From positions 4,836,001 to 4,900,000 of the forward strand of contig CAKKNE010000004.1 of the NCBI GenBank assembly GCA_918797485.1: a DNA stretch of 64,000 nt, read 5' to 3'. This document shows, piece after piece, positions 23,201 to 32,175 of the stretch. Both the position numbers and the translations under genes were made by a program. Below the pieces are notes generated by a model. It saw only the letters and a list, made by a program, of their open reading frames with translations, did no database searches and was not told where the DNA came from. This DNA comes from Pelagomonas calceolata. Taxonomy: Eukaryota > Sar > Pelagophyceae > Pelagomonadales > Pelagomonadaceae. How positions within the stretch are numbered: the stretch's first letter is position 1; the number at the start of each line of letters is the position of its first letter.

Positions 23201-25442
23201 CCTTCTCGCCGCCCTTGGTCGGTGTCCTCGGTGCTACCGCCGCCGCGTCGACCGACGGTAAGGCGCTTAGCGCCGCTTCCACGTCACCGAGCTCAATGCG
23301 GAAGCCCCTAATCTTCACCTGGGCGTCGAGTCTCCCTAAACACTCGATTCTGCCACAAGGCAGTCTCACGCATAAGTCGCCCGTCCGGTACAAGCGATCT
23401 CTGAGTTCAGCAGGGTGGCCTTCAGGAGCCCACTCCTCGAATCCAAAGCCCGTCGTATTCTCTACAAATCTCCCTTGCGAGAGGTCCTCCCTTCGTAAAT
23501 AGCCCGGGGAGAGACCAGCTCCACCCAAAGCCAGCTCGCCGGGCACGCCCACCGGCAGGATCCTTCCAGCACTATCGACGACGTGCGCCGTGTTGTTGCG
23601 GCACGGGCGGCCCACGCACCCGACGGGGTACGGAGAAGGAGCTTCCACTTCATGCCGCGTCGACCAGATCGTGCACTCCGTGGGGCCGTAGACGTTTAAT
23701 AGGCGTCTAACGCGGGGCCGCAATTGTCCAGCTAGATCCGCCGGTAAAGCCTCGCCCCCACACAAGGCGACGACGCGATCCGGGGCGCCCATCCACCCAT
23801 TTGCCACCAGTAAACGCCACGACGCCGGCGTCGCTTGGAGCACATCTACATCGAAGCGCCTCACTAAACCCGCTAATGCTGACGGATCTCTAGCTTCCTC
23901 GGCCGAAGCGACGACGACTCGCGCTCCACACGTCAAAGGTAAAAACAGCTCCAGCCCGCTGATGTCGAAACACACGGTCGTAACGGCTAGCAACGTGCCC
24001 TGGGACCCGGGCAACTCCTCATTTAACAAGCCGCCCGACGTCGCCCTCCGAAACGCCCGTTCCGCGCCGCCTTCGTCGAGCGTGTCCGACCCCTTCAACA
24101 GGCAAGAGGCTCTTGATCTTAACGCGACGGCGGGCCTCGCAGCGTCGCCCGGCCGTAATTCCGGCAGGTCGTCCAGAAAACTTTTTAGTAAGTTCGTAAG
24201 GGAGCCGTGTGTGATGGGCACGCCCTTAGGGCGGCCCGTAGAGCCGGACGTGAAGAGGCAGTAGGCCAGGTCGTCCCGGCCCGGTTGGATCTGGGCCAGG
24301 TCCTTGCCGAACCAGCGCTCCGTCGGAGATAAAGCATCAGCCAATACGGGAGCCTCGCCCTCGGATTGTATGGTTTCGAGGTGCAAGGCCGGCATGGAGG
24401 GGATGCGGGTGGACGTCAGAGCGGCGTTTCCAATAACACACTTCGCCCGCGAGTCCTCGAGCATGGCCTCCAATCTTGACGTCGGGTAGACGGCGTCTAA
24501 CGGGACATAGGCGGCGCCCGCGGCGTTCACTCCTAGTAACGCCGCGACTAAATCCGGTCCTCGCTCGCAGAGCACGCCGCAAAAATCGCCCTTGCCCACG
24601 TTATAATCACTGCGTAATCTTCGAGCGATGCTCCCCGCCGCCCTTAGTAGTCGACCGTAGGACCAGCTTTGATCCGCGTCGGCGACGGCCTCGGCGCGAC
24701 CGTCGCCGGCCGCGGCCGCGACGACGGCGGGCAGGCCCCGCATGTCTACCGGTGCAGGCGCCGGCTGCCAGTCCACCAGTAAGCGCTCCCGTTCCCGCGC
24801 CGGCAGGTATTCCAGAGAAGCAGATGAGCCGCCCTTCACCAAGGCGTCGAGCGCCCCGGCGAGATGGGCCGCCAATCTATCCGCCGCATCTAGGTCGCCC
24901 TTGGGGCACGCCGCGCGCGCGACCCGGACGATACCAGGTCCGAACGCGACAAGCCACTGCGCGTCTTTCGCGCGCTGCGACGCCCACTGCTTGAAACTGC
25001 GGTCGTCTATGGAACCGACCCTCAACAAAATGGCCGGCCGCGGCCTGTGCACCTCGTCGCGCACGGCGCTTGATAACGCGCTCCGGGCCGATGCGCGCCA
25101 GCTCGCGGCCGTCTCCGGGATGTCTTCGGACAGCGCGAGGGCCTCGTCATCGATCACGATCAAAACGTCGGCCCTTCCAACATAGCGCCACGTTAGATAA
25201 CTACAGGCCGCGACGGCGTCTTCCACGGAGGGCGCGCGCGCGTCGTCCCTCCGGTAGAAGCCGCAGGTCGGATTGGAATCGTTGACGCCGAGGCCGCCGG
25301 GCAGCACGTGGAGTTCGCCGTTCTTGCGGGCGCGCTCATATAAAGCGGAGCCGTCTTTCGGGCTGCCAATCATGGGCGGTGGGGGCGGCGAGCTGGGGCT
25401 CGGGGGCGCCGGCTTCGGCTTGTGGTGGCCGTTGAGGACCAT
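19032..25442 (-). CDS. single-module NRPS: adenylation, N-methyltransferase, carrier protein, S15/CocE-type hydrolase
   Basis: Single exon, 2,136 aa. The ATG at 25442 has a full Kozak context (GCCATGG); a longer frame begins at TTG. Residues 1-220 are proline-rich, then unrecognised (no HHxxxDG, so no intact condensation domain). Adenylation about 225-770: LFTSGSTGRPKG, NVYGPTE, YRTGDL, GRLDAQVKIRGFRIE. A SAM methyltransferase (VLELGCGNG) is inserted between A8 and A9, the usual NRPS N-methylation site; A10 NGKVDRKALP follows. Carrier protein has Ser in VGGNSL (about 1376). An alpha/beta hydrolase of the X-Pro dipeptidyl peptidase/CocE type follows (about 1440-1790): nucleophile GASWAG, His in IGPWSHG, then a PepX-like C-terminal domain. 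Inference: activates one amino acid, N-methylates it on the carrier, and releases or cleaves through the S15-like domain. About 50 extra residues lie between A3 and A4. Confidence 0.88.
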
Positions 25443-25884
25443 GGCTTGCTCTCTGTTGCGCAATTGCTTGCGCTAGAGGCTGCCCTTCACTGTAATCGAG
25501 AGCTGCAATAAAGCAGGAGAAGCGGAGAGGGAAGCTCGCACGCTCCCCCGGGTCTTAATTCCCGCAGAGGAGGACGCTAGGTCTCCGGCGAGGTTGCAAT
25601 CCAGCCCGTGATTCCTGTGGAGACGGGTCCGCAAGTTTTTTTTCGGTGCGGGTTTTCATCGCTTCGCGCCCCAGCCCTGGGCAGCGGCTCCGCCCACTAG
25701 TCCTAGCATCATCACAGAAACCCTTCCCCCCACTCGTCCTAGTACCAGAGCCACCGACGACGGACGCGCGGTGTTTCCCCCCCAGCCGTGGGCAGGGGCT
25801 CCGCCCACTAATCCTAGCACCGTAACAACACCACGGGCGAGCGAGCAATAGATATATAAACTTACTTCGCGGAGATTTGCGCTC
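25443..25884. other. intergenic, NRPS promoter side and PDI 3' flank
   Basis: 442 bp. The part nearest 25443 should hold the NRPS promoter. The part nearest 25884 holds a dispersed direct repeat, listed separately. No gene is seen. Confidence 0.5.
25669..25821. repeat. 42-bp direct repeat, two copies plus a partial
   Basis: 25669-25710 and 25780-25821 are the same 42-bp sequence with four differences; both contain GGCTCCGCCCACTA then TCCTAGCA. A partial third copy (CCCACTCGTCCTAGTACC) lies near 25728-25745. The repeats lie downstream of the PDI stop. Confidence 0.8.
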
Positions 25885-27348
25885 TCAGAGGTCGTACTCG
25901 TCGCCCTCCTCCTCCGCCGCCGCGGGTTCCTCCGGCTCGGCTTCAGGCCACGCCGGGAGGCCCCCGGCGAACTTGGCGAAGGACGCGCCGCCGCCGGCGA
26001 TGCTGTCGAGCAGCGCCGCGCCTCCACTCAATTCCGCGCGCGCGGCGCGCGGCCGCTTGCCCCCCTTGACGACGACGAGCGCCGGCGCCGCGACGTCGCC
26101 TCTCAGTGCATCCGCGACGGGCGCGTCGCTCGCAACGGTCGAGAAGGCGTAGCCCTCCTTCGAGTACTTTGCGGCGAGCTCCGTCAGGTCGCCCTCGGAC
26201 GCGCCGACGCCGACGACGCAGGTCTTCGCCGCCGGTAGGGCGTAGCAGTTCGCGTCCAAGTCAGCCTTGCTCGCGATGGAATGAACGGCAGTGGCGCGCT
26301 TCTTCCGCGCCGCGGCGCGCTCTTCCGCAGCTAAGACTGATTTCGGCTTGGGCACGTCAGGTAAAGCTACTGCTGAATCGCGCGGGAAATTCGCGGCCGC
26401 GTCGCGCGCGAAGGCCAGTAAAGCTGATGAATCCACGAGCTTGCCCCTCCTATCGGCCTCGACGGGGTTGTTGCCGTACGCGACCACTAGTGAATTCGCG
26501 AGGTTCTTGCGGTCCACACTCAACGCGAAGACGTGTGCGCCATTTTTCGGCGCGCCGGACGCGTTGAACGCTGTTATAGTATCGGGATCCGAACTATAAG
26601 TAGTGGAATATAAGGCTTTGCGCTTGTTGTTCCGGGCCTTCTCGGCGGCCGTCAGGGTCTCGAGCACGCCGACGATGCCCTCGCGCACCTCAGGAAGCTT
26701 GGTCGCTTTTTTTGCTTCACCTAACAGTCGTTGCGTCTCGGCCTCGGGATTTTCTCCCGTGGTTTTGGGCTTCTCCTTGAGGTCGCCGTGCAACGCTGCT
26801 AACCACTTTGGGGGCTCCTTGTCCGCACCGACGGCGAACAACACGGGCAAATCATCGAGCGCGGCCCTGCCAAAGAACGTGTAGAGCTCGGACCAGGCCT
26901 TGTGTTCTATCGGTGCCTGCAACGCACCTCCAGTCCTAACAAAGGTGTCCTTCGTCCACTGGAGGACGTCGTCGCCCTCGCGGGGCCCGTTGTAATCAAT
27001 AGACTTCTTGCCCTTCGGGTGGTTCACGTACTTGAGGGACGGGAACCCTTTGATGTCCGGGAACATGGACTGGATGGAAGGGTTCGGCTCGACGTCGACG
27101 GCGCCGATGCCGAAGCCGAGGCCCTTGGCCTTCTTGGCGGCGCCTTTGAGTTTCGGCGCGAGCTGCTTGCAGTGGCCGCACCAAGGCGCATAAAACATGA
27201 TGAAATAGGGCTGCTCGGCGAGCTTCGACGCCCAGTTCTGCTCGGTCAATTCCTCGACGTCGCAGGAGCGGCCGCGGCAGGCGAACATGTCGTTGTGGCC
27301 GGCCAAGGCGAGGGTCGGCAGCAGCAGTGCGGCCGCGAGCTTGACCAT
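25885..27348 (-). CDS. protein disulfide isomerase, one active thioredoxin domain
   Basis: Oxidoreductase of ER protein folding, 487 aa, single exon. The start ATG at 27348 opens a signal peptide (MVKLAAALLLPTLALAG). The active thioredoxin domain has FYAPWCGHCKQLAPKLK with Cys57 and Cys60. The following regions look like inactive thioredoxin folds, one with a non-catalytic C...C pair (NCYALPAAKTC). The acidic C terminus ends DEYDL, which may be a variant of the KDEL/HDEL retrieval signal (inference). With one CGHC and a P5-like start it is closest to the PDIA6 group. The frame stays open upstream to 27450 but does not fit a signal peptide. Confidence 0.88.
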   Translation of the reverse strand: MVKLAAALLLPTLALAGHNDMFACRGRSCDVEELTEQNWASKLAEQPYFIMFYAPWCGHCKQLAPKLKGAAKKAKGLGFGIGAVDVEPNPSIQSMFPDIKGFPSLKYVNHPKGKKSIDYNGPREGDDVLQWTKDTFVRTGGALQAPIEHKAWSELYTFFGRAALDDLPVLFAVGADKEPPKWLAALHGDLKEKPKTTGENPEAETQRLLGEAKKATKLPEVREGIVGVLETLTAAEKARNNKRKALYSTTYSSDPDTITAFNASGAPKNGAHVFALSVDRKNLANSLVVAYGNNPVEADRRGKLVDSSALLAFARDAAANFPRDSAVALPDVPKPKSVLAAEERAAARKKRATAVHSIASKADLDANCYALPAAKTCVVGVGASEGDLTELAAKYSKEGYAFSTVASDAPVADALRGDVAAPALVVVKGGKRPRAARAELSGGAALLDSIAGGGASFAKFAGGLPAWPEAEPEEPAAAEEEGDEYDL

Positions 27349-27786
27349 GATGCAAATGCAAATGCAGCACGCGTAATGCGAGTAGCGATGTGGTCTGTTG
27401 AACCAGTTTTTTGAGCTCTTAGTTGGTCGCACAACCCAGGAGAGTGCCACCTATTTTGGCAGAGGTCTCACAAAATGTAAAATGGGCCCGAAATCGCGTC
27501 TGAGGGAACGCCTCCGCCGACGGCCGAGCAGCCATCAGAGAGGTCCTAGAAGACACCAGGGCGCAACAAACCGCAAAACGCGCCGTCGCAGCGAAACCCC
27601 AGCACCGCGCGACCCAAAAACTGCACACAGGACACCATGCGTCTGGACAGTCGCAGAACCGCGCCGTCGCCGCCGCCGCCGCGACCCCAAGAAAACAAAG
27701 TGCATACAGTATCTTTAGACACATCGGTATAAGTATGTGCAAGCTTGCACCGCCCATCAGCAGAGAGGCGGCGCCCAAGAGAAACC
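27349..27786. other. intergenic, PDI promoter side and PP2C 3' flank
   Basis: 438 bp between two genes on the same strand. The PDI promoter should lie just above 27349. A 127-residue minus-strand frame spans most of it but starts at GTG and resembles nothing, so no gene is called. Confidence 0.45.
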
Positions 27787-29067
27787 CTAGGAGACGACGC
27801 ACGCGCAGCCCTGCGCCGTTTCGGTCACCTTCAGCGCGTTCGGGTTGATGTCGACCACCAGTATTGTGGTATCATCCTTCAAACCTGAGTAGCCCCGCCG
27901 CGCCGACTCCGATTTGGCCCGTTTCAAGAGTAAGTGAGCAGCTTTTTGAGGATCATCAACGGATCGCATACATGTCGCAGCCGCATCGAACGACACGAGG
28001 TCCCACAGCCCGTCGGAGGCCAACACGACGCGGTCGAAGACGCTGGAGGTGTCCCAGGTCTTGGTCTCGGGCTCCGGGATGACTGCTCTCGAAGCATCCC
28101 AGTCCCCGATGGAACGAGTCACACAAGTCGAGGCGCCTCCTACCGTAGTACCAGGCCTCCTACCGCGCCAATTAGCCCCAACAACAACGGGCCCGCGCGG
28201 CCGCCCGTCCTCCGGCGACGTTCTACGGGTAAAATTGCTATCGTGCCTTTTCATATCAATAGTAGCGTCCATGTCCTGGCCACTGACCACTTTCCCGAAC
28301 TTCGTGACCGCCTCGAAGGATTGTTTTCTTCTCATAGTATTGACGCGGTCGCAGCGGTCATTAATTAACGTTTCGCGGCGCATCGAGTCGCGGATCAAGT
28401 TCGGTCGTAGGGGAGGCAGGTTCTGCGCTCGGAAATGATCAGCCAAGCGCTTTTCATAGGTCGTCGTAAAGGCGTCCATCGCCTCGTTGTACGCCTGGTC
28501 CTCGCCGTCCGGCGACTCATATAATAAAAACTCGCGACGAGCGCCCCACTCCGCCTTCATGCGCGCGACCTCACTGGGATTCTGGGGATTATGTTTGGGC
28601 GTCGCCCAGGCGGGTTTGGGGCTGGTCATGTCGACCACTAGAGCCGTCGAGTCTCCGACCCAGCCTAGCGTGGCTGTGCTTCTACCGATGCATAAAATGG
28701 TCGCGGTCGTGCCGGCGTCGACGTGCGCACTCCCCAAGTCTTCGTCGAGCTCCCAGCAGGCCCTCCGCAACCCTTCGCTCAAGGCGTCCGTCGCTTTTGT
28801 CGTGTCCGGTGCTCTCCTACTGATTTGATCGTGTAAAGTAGCTTGGCAGCGGTCGGCGGCGTCCTTGCCGCCGTGCCCATCAAAGATCGCGAAATACGCG
28901 AAGCGCTCGCCGCCGCACGTCACGTGCTCGCCGGCCACGGCGCGGTCCTCGTCCTTGCGCTTCGAGCCGACGCGGTACACGAGGCCGTGCCGCGGCGTTT
29001 GTTGTTCGTCGTCGACGGCGACGTCGCGCGGGCTCGCGTCTGGCGTCGGCGCCGCGCGGCCCGTCAT
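27787..29067 (-). CDS. PP2C-family Ser/Thr phosphatase with C-terminal CaaX box
   Basis: Mg/Mn-dependent protein phosphatase, 426 aa, single exon, ATG at 29067. PP2C motifs in order: RKDEDR, FDGHGG (residues 62-67), GTTATIL, WVGDS, CVTRSIGDWD, LASDGLWDLVS, DDTTILVVDI. About 100 residues between GDS and TRSIGD are longer than in a minimal PP2C. The last four residues, CVVS, fit a CaaX box with Ser at the end, typical of farnesylation, and another Cys two residues before it could be acylated. This suggests membrane attachment (inference from the motif). The substrate is unknown. Confidence 0.92.
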   Translation of the reverse strand: MTGRAAPTPDASPRDVAVDDEQQTPRHGLVYRVGSKRKDEDRAVAGEHVTCGGERFAYFAIFDGHGGKDAADRCQATLHDQISRRAPDTTKATDALSEGLRRACWELDEDLGSAHVDAGTTATILCIGRSTATLGWVGDSTALVVDMTSPKPAWATPKHNPQNPSEVARMKAEWGARREFLLYESPDGEDQAYNEAMDAFTTTYEKRLADHFRAQNLPPLRPNLIRDSMRRETLINDRCDRVNTMRRKQSFEAVTKFGKVVSGQDMDATIDMKRHDSNFTRRTSPEDGRPRGPVVVGANWRGRRPGTTVGGASTCVTRSIGDWDASRAVIPEPETKTWDTSSVFDRVVLASDGLWDLVSFDAAATCMRSVDDPQKAAHLLLKRAKSESARRGYSGLKDDTTILVVDINPNALKVTETAQGCACVVS

Positions 29068-29387
29068 GGGTTTTTTATCTTAGGCCGCGCGCCGCCGCGC
29101 AGCCTTCTCCCGCGCTCCCGCGCTTGGCCTGTTGTCGGGAGTGCTCCTCGCGCTAGTACTCGCTACGGATGCGGCGGCCCACTGCCAAAAGCTGCACAGG
29201 CCAGGAGTTGCAGTACAGCAATACGAAACTGCCACCTAAAATTGGCAGCGCCTACGCGACGAGGCGCTCTGGAACGCTTGTTAATTTTACAGCTGCAAGA
29301 GCTCTCTAGTGTCTTACTGCGCTAGCTAAAAACTAACCAGACACCGTGGCCGACGCGTCGGGGTCCGACAAGTCCAAAAAATAACAG
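29068..29387. promoter_or_regulatory. intergenic, PP2C promoter side
   Basis: 320 bp upstream of the PP2C start and downstream of the TPR gene stop. No motif is clear. The call rests on position only. Confidence 0.4.
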
Positions 29388-31544
29388 TTAAAAATCGAGT
29401 GCCCCGAGCGCCGGCGCGAGCAGCTCATCCAAATAACGCGGGTGGAGGTGCGTGCCGTCGAGGCGCCACCGCGCGTCGAGCTTGCCCGACGCAGGATCCA
29501 AGAAGCCGCCGAAGCAGTCGACCCACGTCAGCTCCGAACACTCATCCACCAACCTCCTCAGCGTCGCGTTGTACTTCAGCACCATCCCCCGCGTCTCGTC
29601 GAGCACGGGCGGCACCGGGTGTACCAACACTTTCCACCGCTTGTGCCGCGCCAAGCGGGAAGCAACATCTACAAAAATCGACGCCGTGTGCCTAATACCT
29701 TCGTCGACGCTCTCGTACCGCAGCTTCTCGACCGCGACCAAGATGCCCTCCCTACAATCGATCTCGCCCAACAAAAAGAGCACCGTCGCGTTCGATGGGA
29801 TCGTCGGCGTCTCCACATGATCACCAAAGAGCCCCAGGGCCTTCTTCAGGGGAGACCGCGTATCTACCCCGCACACGTAGTAGAAATTCCGCTTCGGATA
29901 AAAATAACCCTCCCGTCTCAAATGCCAGTGCTTCAGGCCCGTGACCAGCGCCGGTTTCAGACGGAGGCGTTTCTGTTCCACTTGTAAAACTTTCCAGGCC
30001 GGCGCCAGCGTGTGCGAGTCGCCGCACACATAAACGTCGTCGTCATATTCACAGATGTCGCGCCGGTCCTCGCAGAGGACCTGGGCCACGCAGCAGTAGT
30101 AGGCGTGCTCGTTTCTTACGGACGTCTGGTGCAGGGGCGTGGAGGACGCTCGCCGCGCCGGCTCGAGCGCCTTCACTAGCAAACGCGCGCGCGCCAGTCC
30201 GCCGCCCAGATAGAGCACCTTGCACAGCGCGAAGGCGACGGCCAGCGCGTCTAAGGCGTCGTCGTCGTACTTTATTTTCGTCGGTTTCGGCGAGGGCGTG
30301 CCTCGGACCACAGCATGATTATCGTCCTCGGCGGCCACCCACTCTAACACAACATCATTTGTACTGGTGCAGAACGCGGCCGACCCAAACTCACCCCTTC
30401 CTTGTAAGATGGCCATAACATCTGTATACCACGCAACGCGCCCTTGTGAAAAGAAGCGCTCGCCCGCTTTCAAAGCTCCTTCGTAGTCGTTCAGGATTTC
30501 CCGCGCATGTAACAAGTTCAGCGCGTAGGACGCCGAGGACGGCACGTCGTCCGCCGCCCACTGGAGTAATTCGGCAGAAACTTCAACCCGCCCGTGGTCC
30601 TTGCAGACCGTCGCCAAAAACGCCACCGCGGCCGCCGGGCTATCGCGCGGGTCCGCGAGCTGCTTTCTTAATCTATCGAAGCCGCCCTCATCACTAATCG
30701 CTAATGCCGCGCCGCGTCTCGCATCTTTGTTCTCCTGGTCCATGACGACGGCCCGTAGTATCAGCGAGAGCTCCTCATCTTTTTTGTGGAACGCGCGCGC
30801 GACTTGGGAATAGGCCACCGTCGCGCCGCAGTGCTGCGGGTTTTTCTTTAGGACAAGCTCACAGGTAGCGCAGGCCTCCTGGCCCCGTCCTTCACTAAGT
30901 TGGGCCCGGGCCAGCTCGACACCGGCGTCCTCCATCAGCGTTTCGTCCCTCATCGCGCGTCGGAACATCTCGATGGCCAGCTGATGGCGGCCCAGCGCCG
31001 CGAGGCACCGGCCGCAGGCCAAGGCGTCTCTCTCCCTTTTATAGGTCTTCCAGAGGCCCTCGAATTGTTTCAGCGCGTCGGCGTGCGCGCCTCTTTTGAG
31101 ATCGACCGTCGCGAGGCCGCGCGTCGCGCGCTCCGTCGCGCCGGCCTGCAGCAGGGCCTCGTAGACGCCCCGAGCTGAGCGGTAGGACTTCTCCGCCGTC
31201 TGTTTCTCCGCCTGCTTCAGGAGCCGCGCGACGAGCGCCGGCGGGGCCGTTTCTTTTGGTGGTGGTGGCGGTTTTGGTTTTGGCGGCGCGGGCTTGGGTT
31301 TCGGCCGTTCCGGCGCCTTGCCTTCGGTGAGGAAGACGTCGGTCTTGGCGGGCAGGGCGCGCCACGTCGCGTCGCTCAGCGTTTGGCCGTGGTGGCGCGC
31401 CTCGAGATTTGGCGGCGCCTGGCCGTGCTTCTTGCGGTATTTTATCCGAAACTTTTCCAACGCCTCTGCTAGGCCTAACTCCGTCTTGAGCTTGCAAGTG
31501 AAGGGAGCGCTACCTTGCTCGTAGTGGAGGAAGACGGCTGCCAT
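29388..31544 (-). CDS. TPR protein with SGNH-hydrolase-like C-terminal domain
   Basis: 718 aa, single exon, ATG at 31544. Residues 1-75 look like a ubiquitin-like fold (KLKTELGLAEALEKFRIKY...DVFLTEG). A basic proline/lysine linker follows (about 78-98), then helical TPR-type repeats (about 100-460). The last 240 residues carry SGNH-type blocks: VYVCGDSHTLAPAW (Ser of GDSH as candidate nucleophile), LFLLGEIDCRE (block III position) and RWRLDGTHLHPRYLDE (Asp and His of the final DxxH block). This suggests an esterase or acyl-transferring activity directed by a TPR scaffold (inference). No named family is recognised, and no signal peptide or membrane segment is seen. Confidence 0.82.
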   Translation of the reverse strand: MAAVFLHYEQGSAPFTCKLKTELGLAEALEKFRIKYRKKHGQAPPNLEARHHGQTLSDATWRALPAKTDVFLTEGKAPERPKPKPAPPKPKPPPPPKETAPPALVARLLKQAEKQTAEKSYRSARGVYEALLQAGATERATRGLATVDLKRGAHADALKQFEGLWKTYKRERDALACGRCLAALGRHQLAIEMFRRAMRDETLMEDAGVELARAQLSEGRGQEACATCELVLKKNPQHCGATVAYSQVARAFHKKDEELSLILRAVVMDQENKDARRGAALAISDEGGFDRLRKQLADPRDSPAAAVAFLATVCKDHGRVEVSAELLQWAADDVPSSASYALNLLHAREILNDYEGALKAGERFFSQGRVAWYTDVMAILQGRGEFGSAAFCTSTNDVVLEWVAAEDDNHAVVRGTPSPKPTKIKYDDDALDALAVAFALCKVLYLGGGLARARLLVKALEPARRASSTPLHQTSVRNEHAYYCCVAQVLCEDRRDICEYDDDVYVCGDSHTLAPAWKVLQVEQKRLRLKPALVTGLKHWHLRREGYFYPKRNFYYVCGVDTRSPLKKALGLFGDHVETPTIPSNATVLFLLGEIDCREGILVAVEKLRYESVDEGIRHTASIFVDVASRLARHKRWKVLVHPVPPVLDETRGMVLKYNATLRRLVDECSELTWVDCFGGFLDPASGKLDARWRLDGTHLHPRYLDELLAPALGALDF

Positions 31545-32175
31545 TTTATCCTCCCCCAGCCCTCCAGCAGTGCACAGAGAATTGTCGCAGAAAACCTTGA
31601 AGCACGAGATACGTTAGAACTGTGCGGCCCTCGTCCAGCCCTGGCAGCTGCTAGGAGGCTAGCTTTCGAGCTATTTTTGTCTCGGTTGGCTCGATAAACC
31701 TAGCGGCATGTAAGACACTAGACCCGTTTGCTCGGTTTAGCTGTTCGTGAGACGAAGGCGCAATTGGGTGCCTCTGAGACCTGCTCAGAGTGCTGGTAGG
31801 GGTGGTTGAGCGTTTCGGGTGCGTTTCGTCTGGTCTGTTGTCTGCGCAAGGCATTTGCTGCGGCCGTACAGTGCAGCGCTTGGGCCCTTAGAGGCTAGCG
31901 CGACGGCCTTAGAGAAACGCTTTTCGGGGTTACACACGGCGCGTACCGGCGTACGGGGCGAAAAACCGCGGTGCGCGTCGCTTGAGGCCCACTGTTAAAA
32001 CAACGACTCTGAGGCGAAACCGCGCCGACGCCGCGCACTGCGCAGTGGGCGCGCCGCCCAGCGTGACGGCGCCGCCGGCGCCGCACTCTGCGGCCGCGCT
32101 GCGCGCCCGAGAGAACCCTGCCGCAGCCCTCGCGACCGCTACCTCACCGCAGGCGACAGCCAAAAAGCAAGAAAG
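31545..32175. promoter_or_regulatory. divergent intergenic region, TPR-SGNH / PX-like gene
   Basis: 631 bp between head-to-head starts at 31544 and 32176, so both promoters should lie here. GC rises towards 32175. Nothing else is recognised. Confidence 0.45.

Noticed and set aside
25443-25463. N-terminal extension of the NRPS
   Set aside because: The extra residues depend on a TTG start; the ATG at 25442 has an ideal context.
27419-27802. 127-residue hydrophobic minus-strand frame between PDI and PP2C
   Set aside because: No ATG start, overlaps the PP2C 3' end, and is Ala/Cys-rich from GC composition with no recognisable family.
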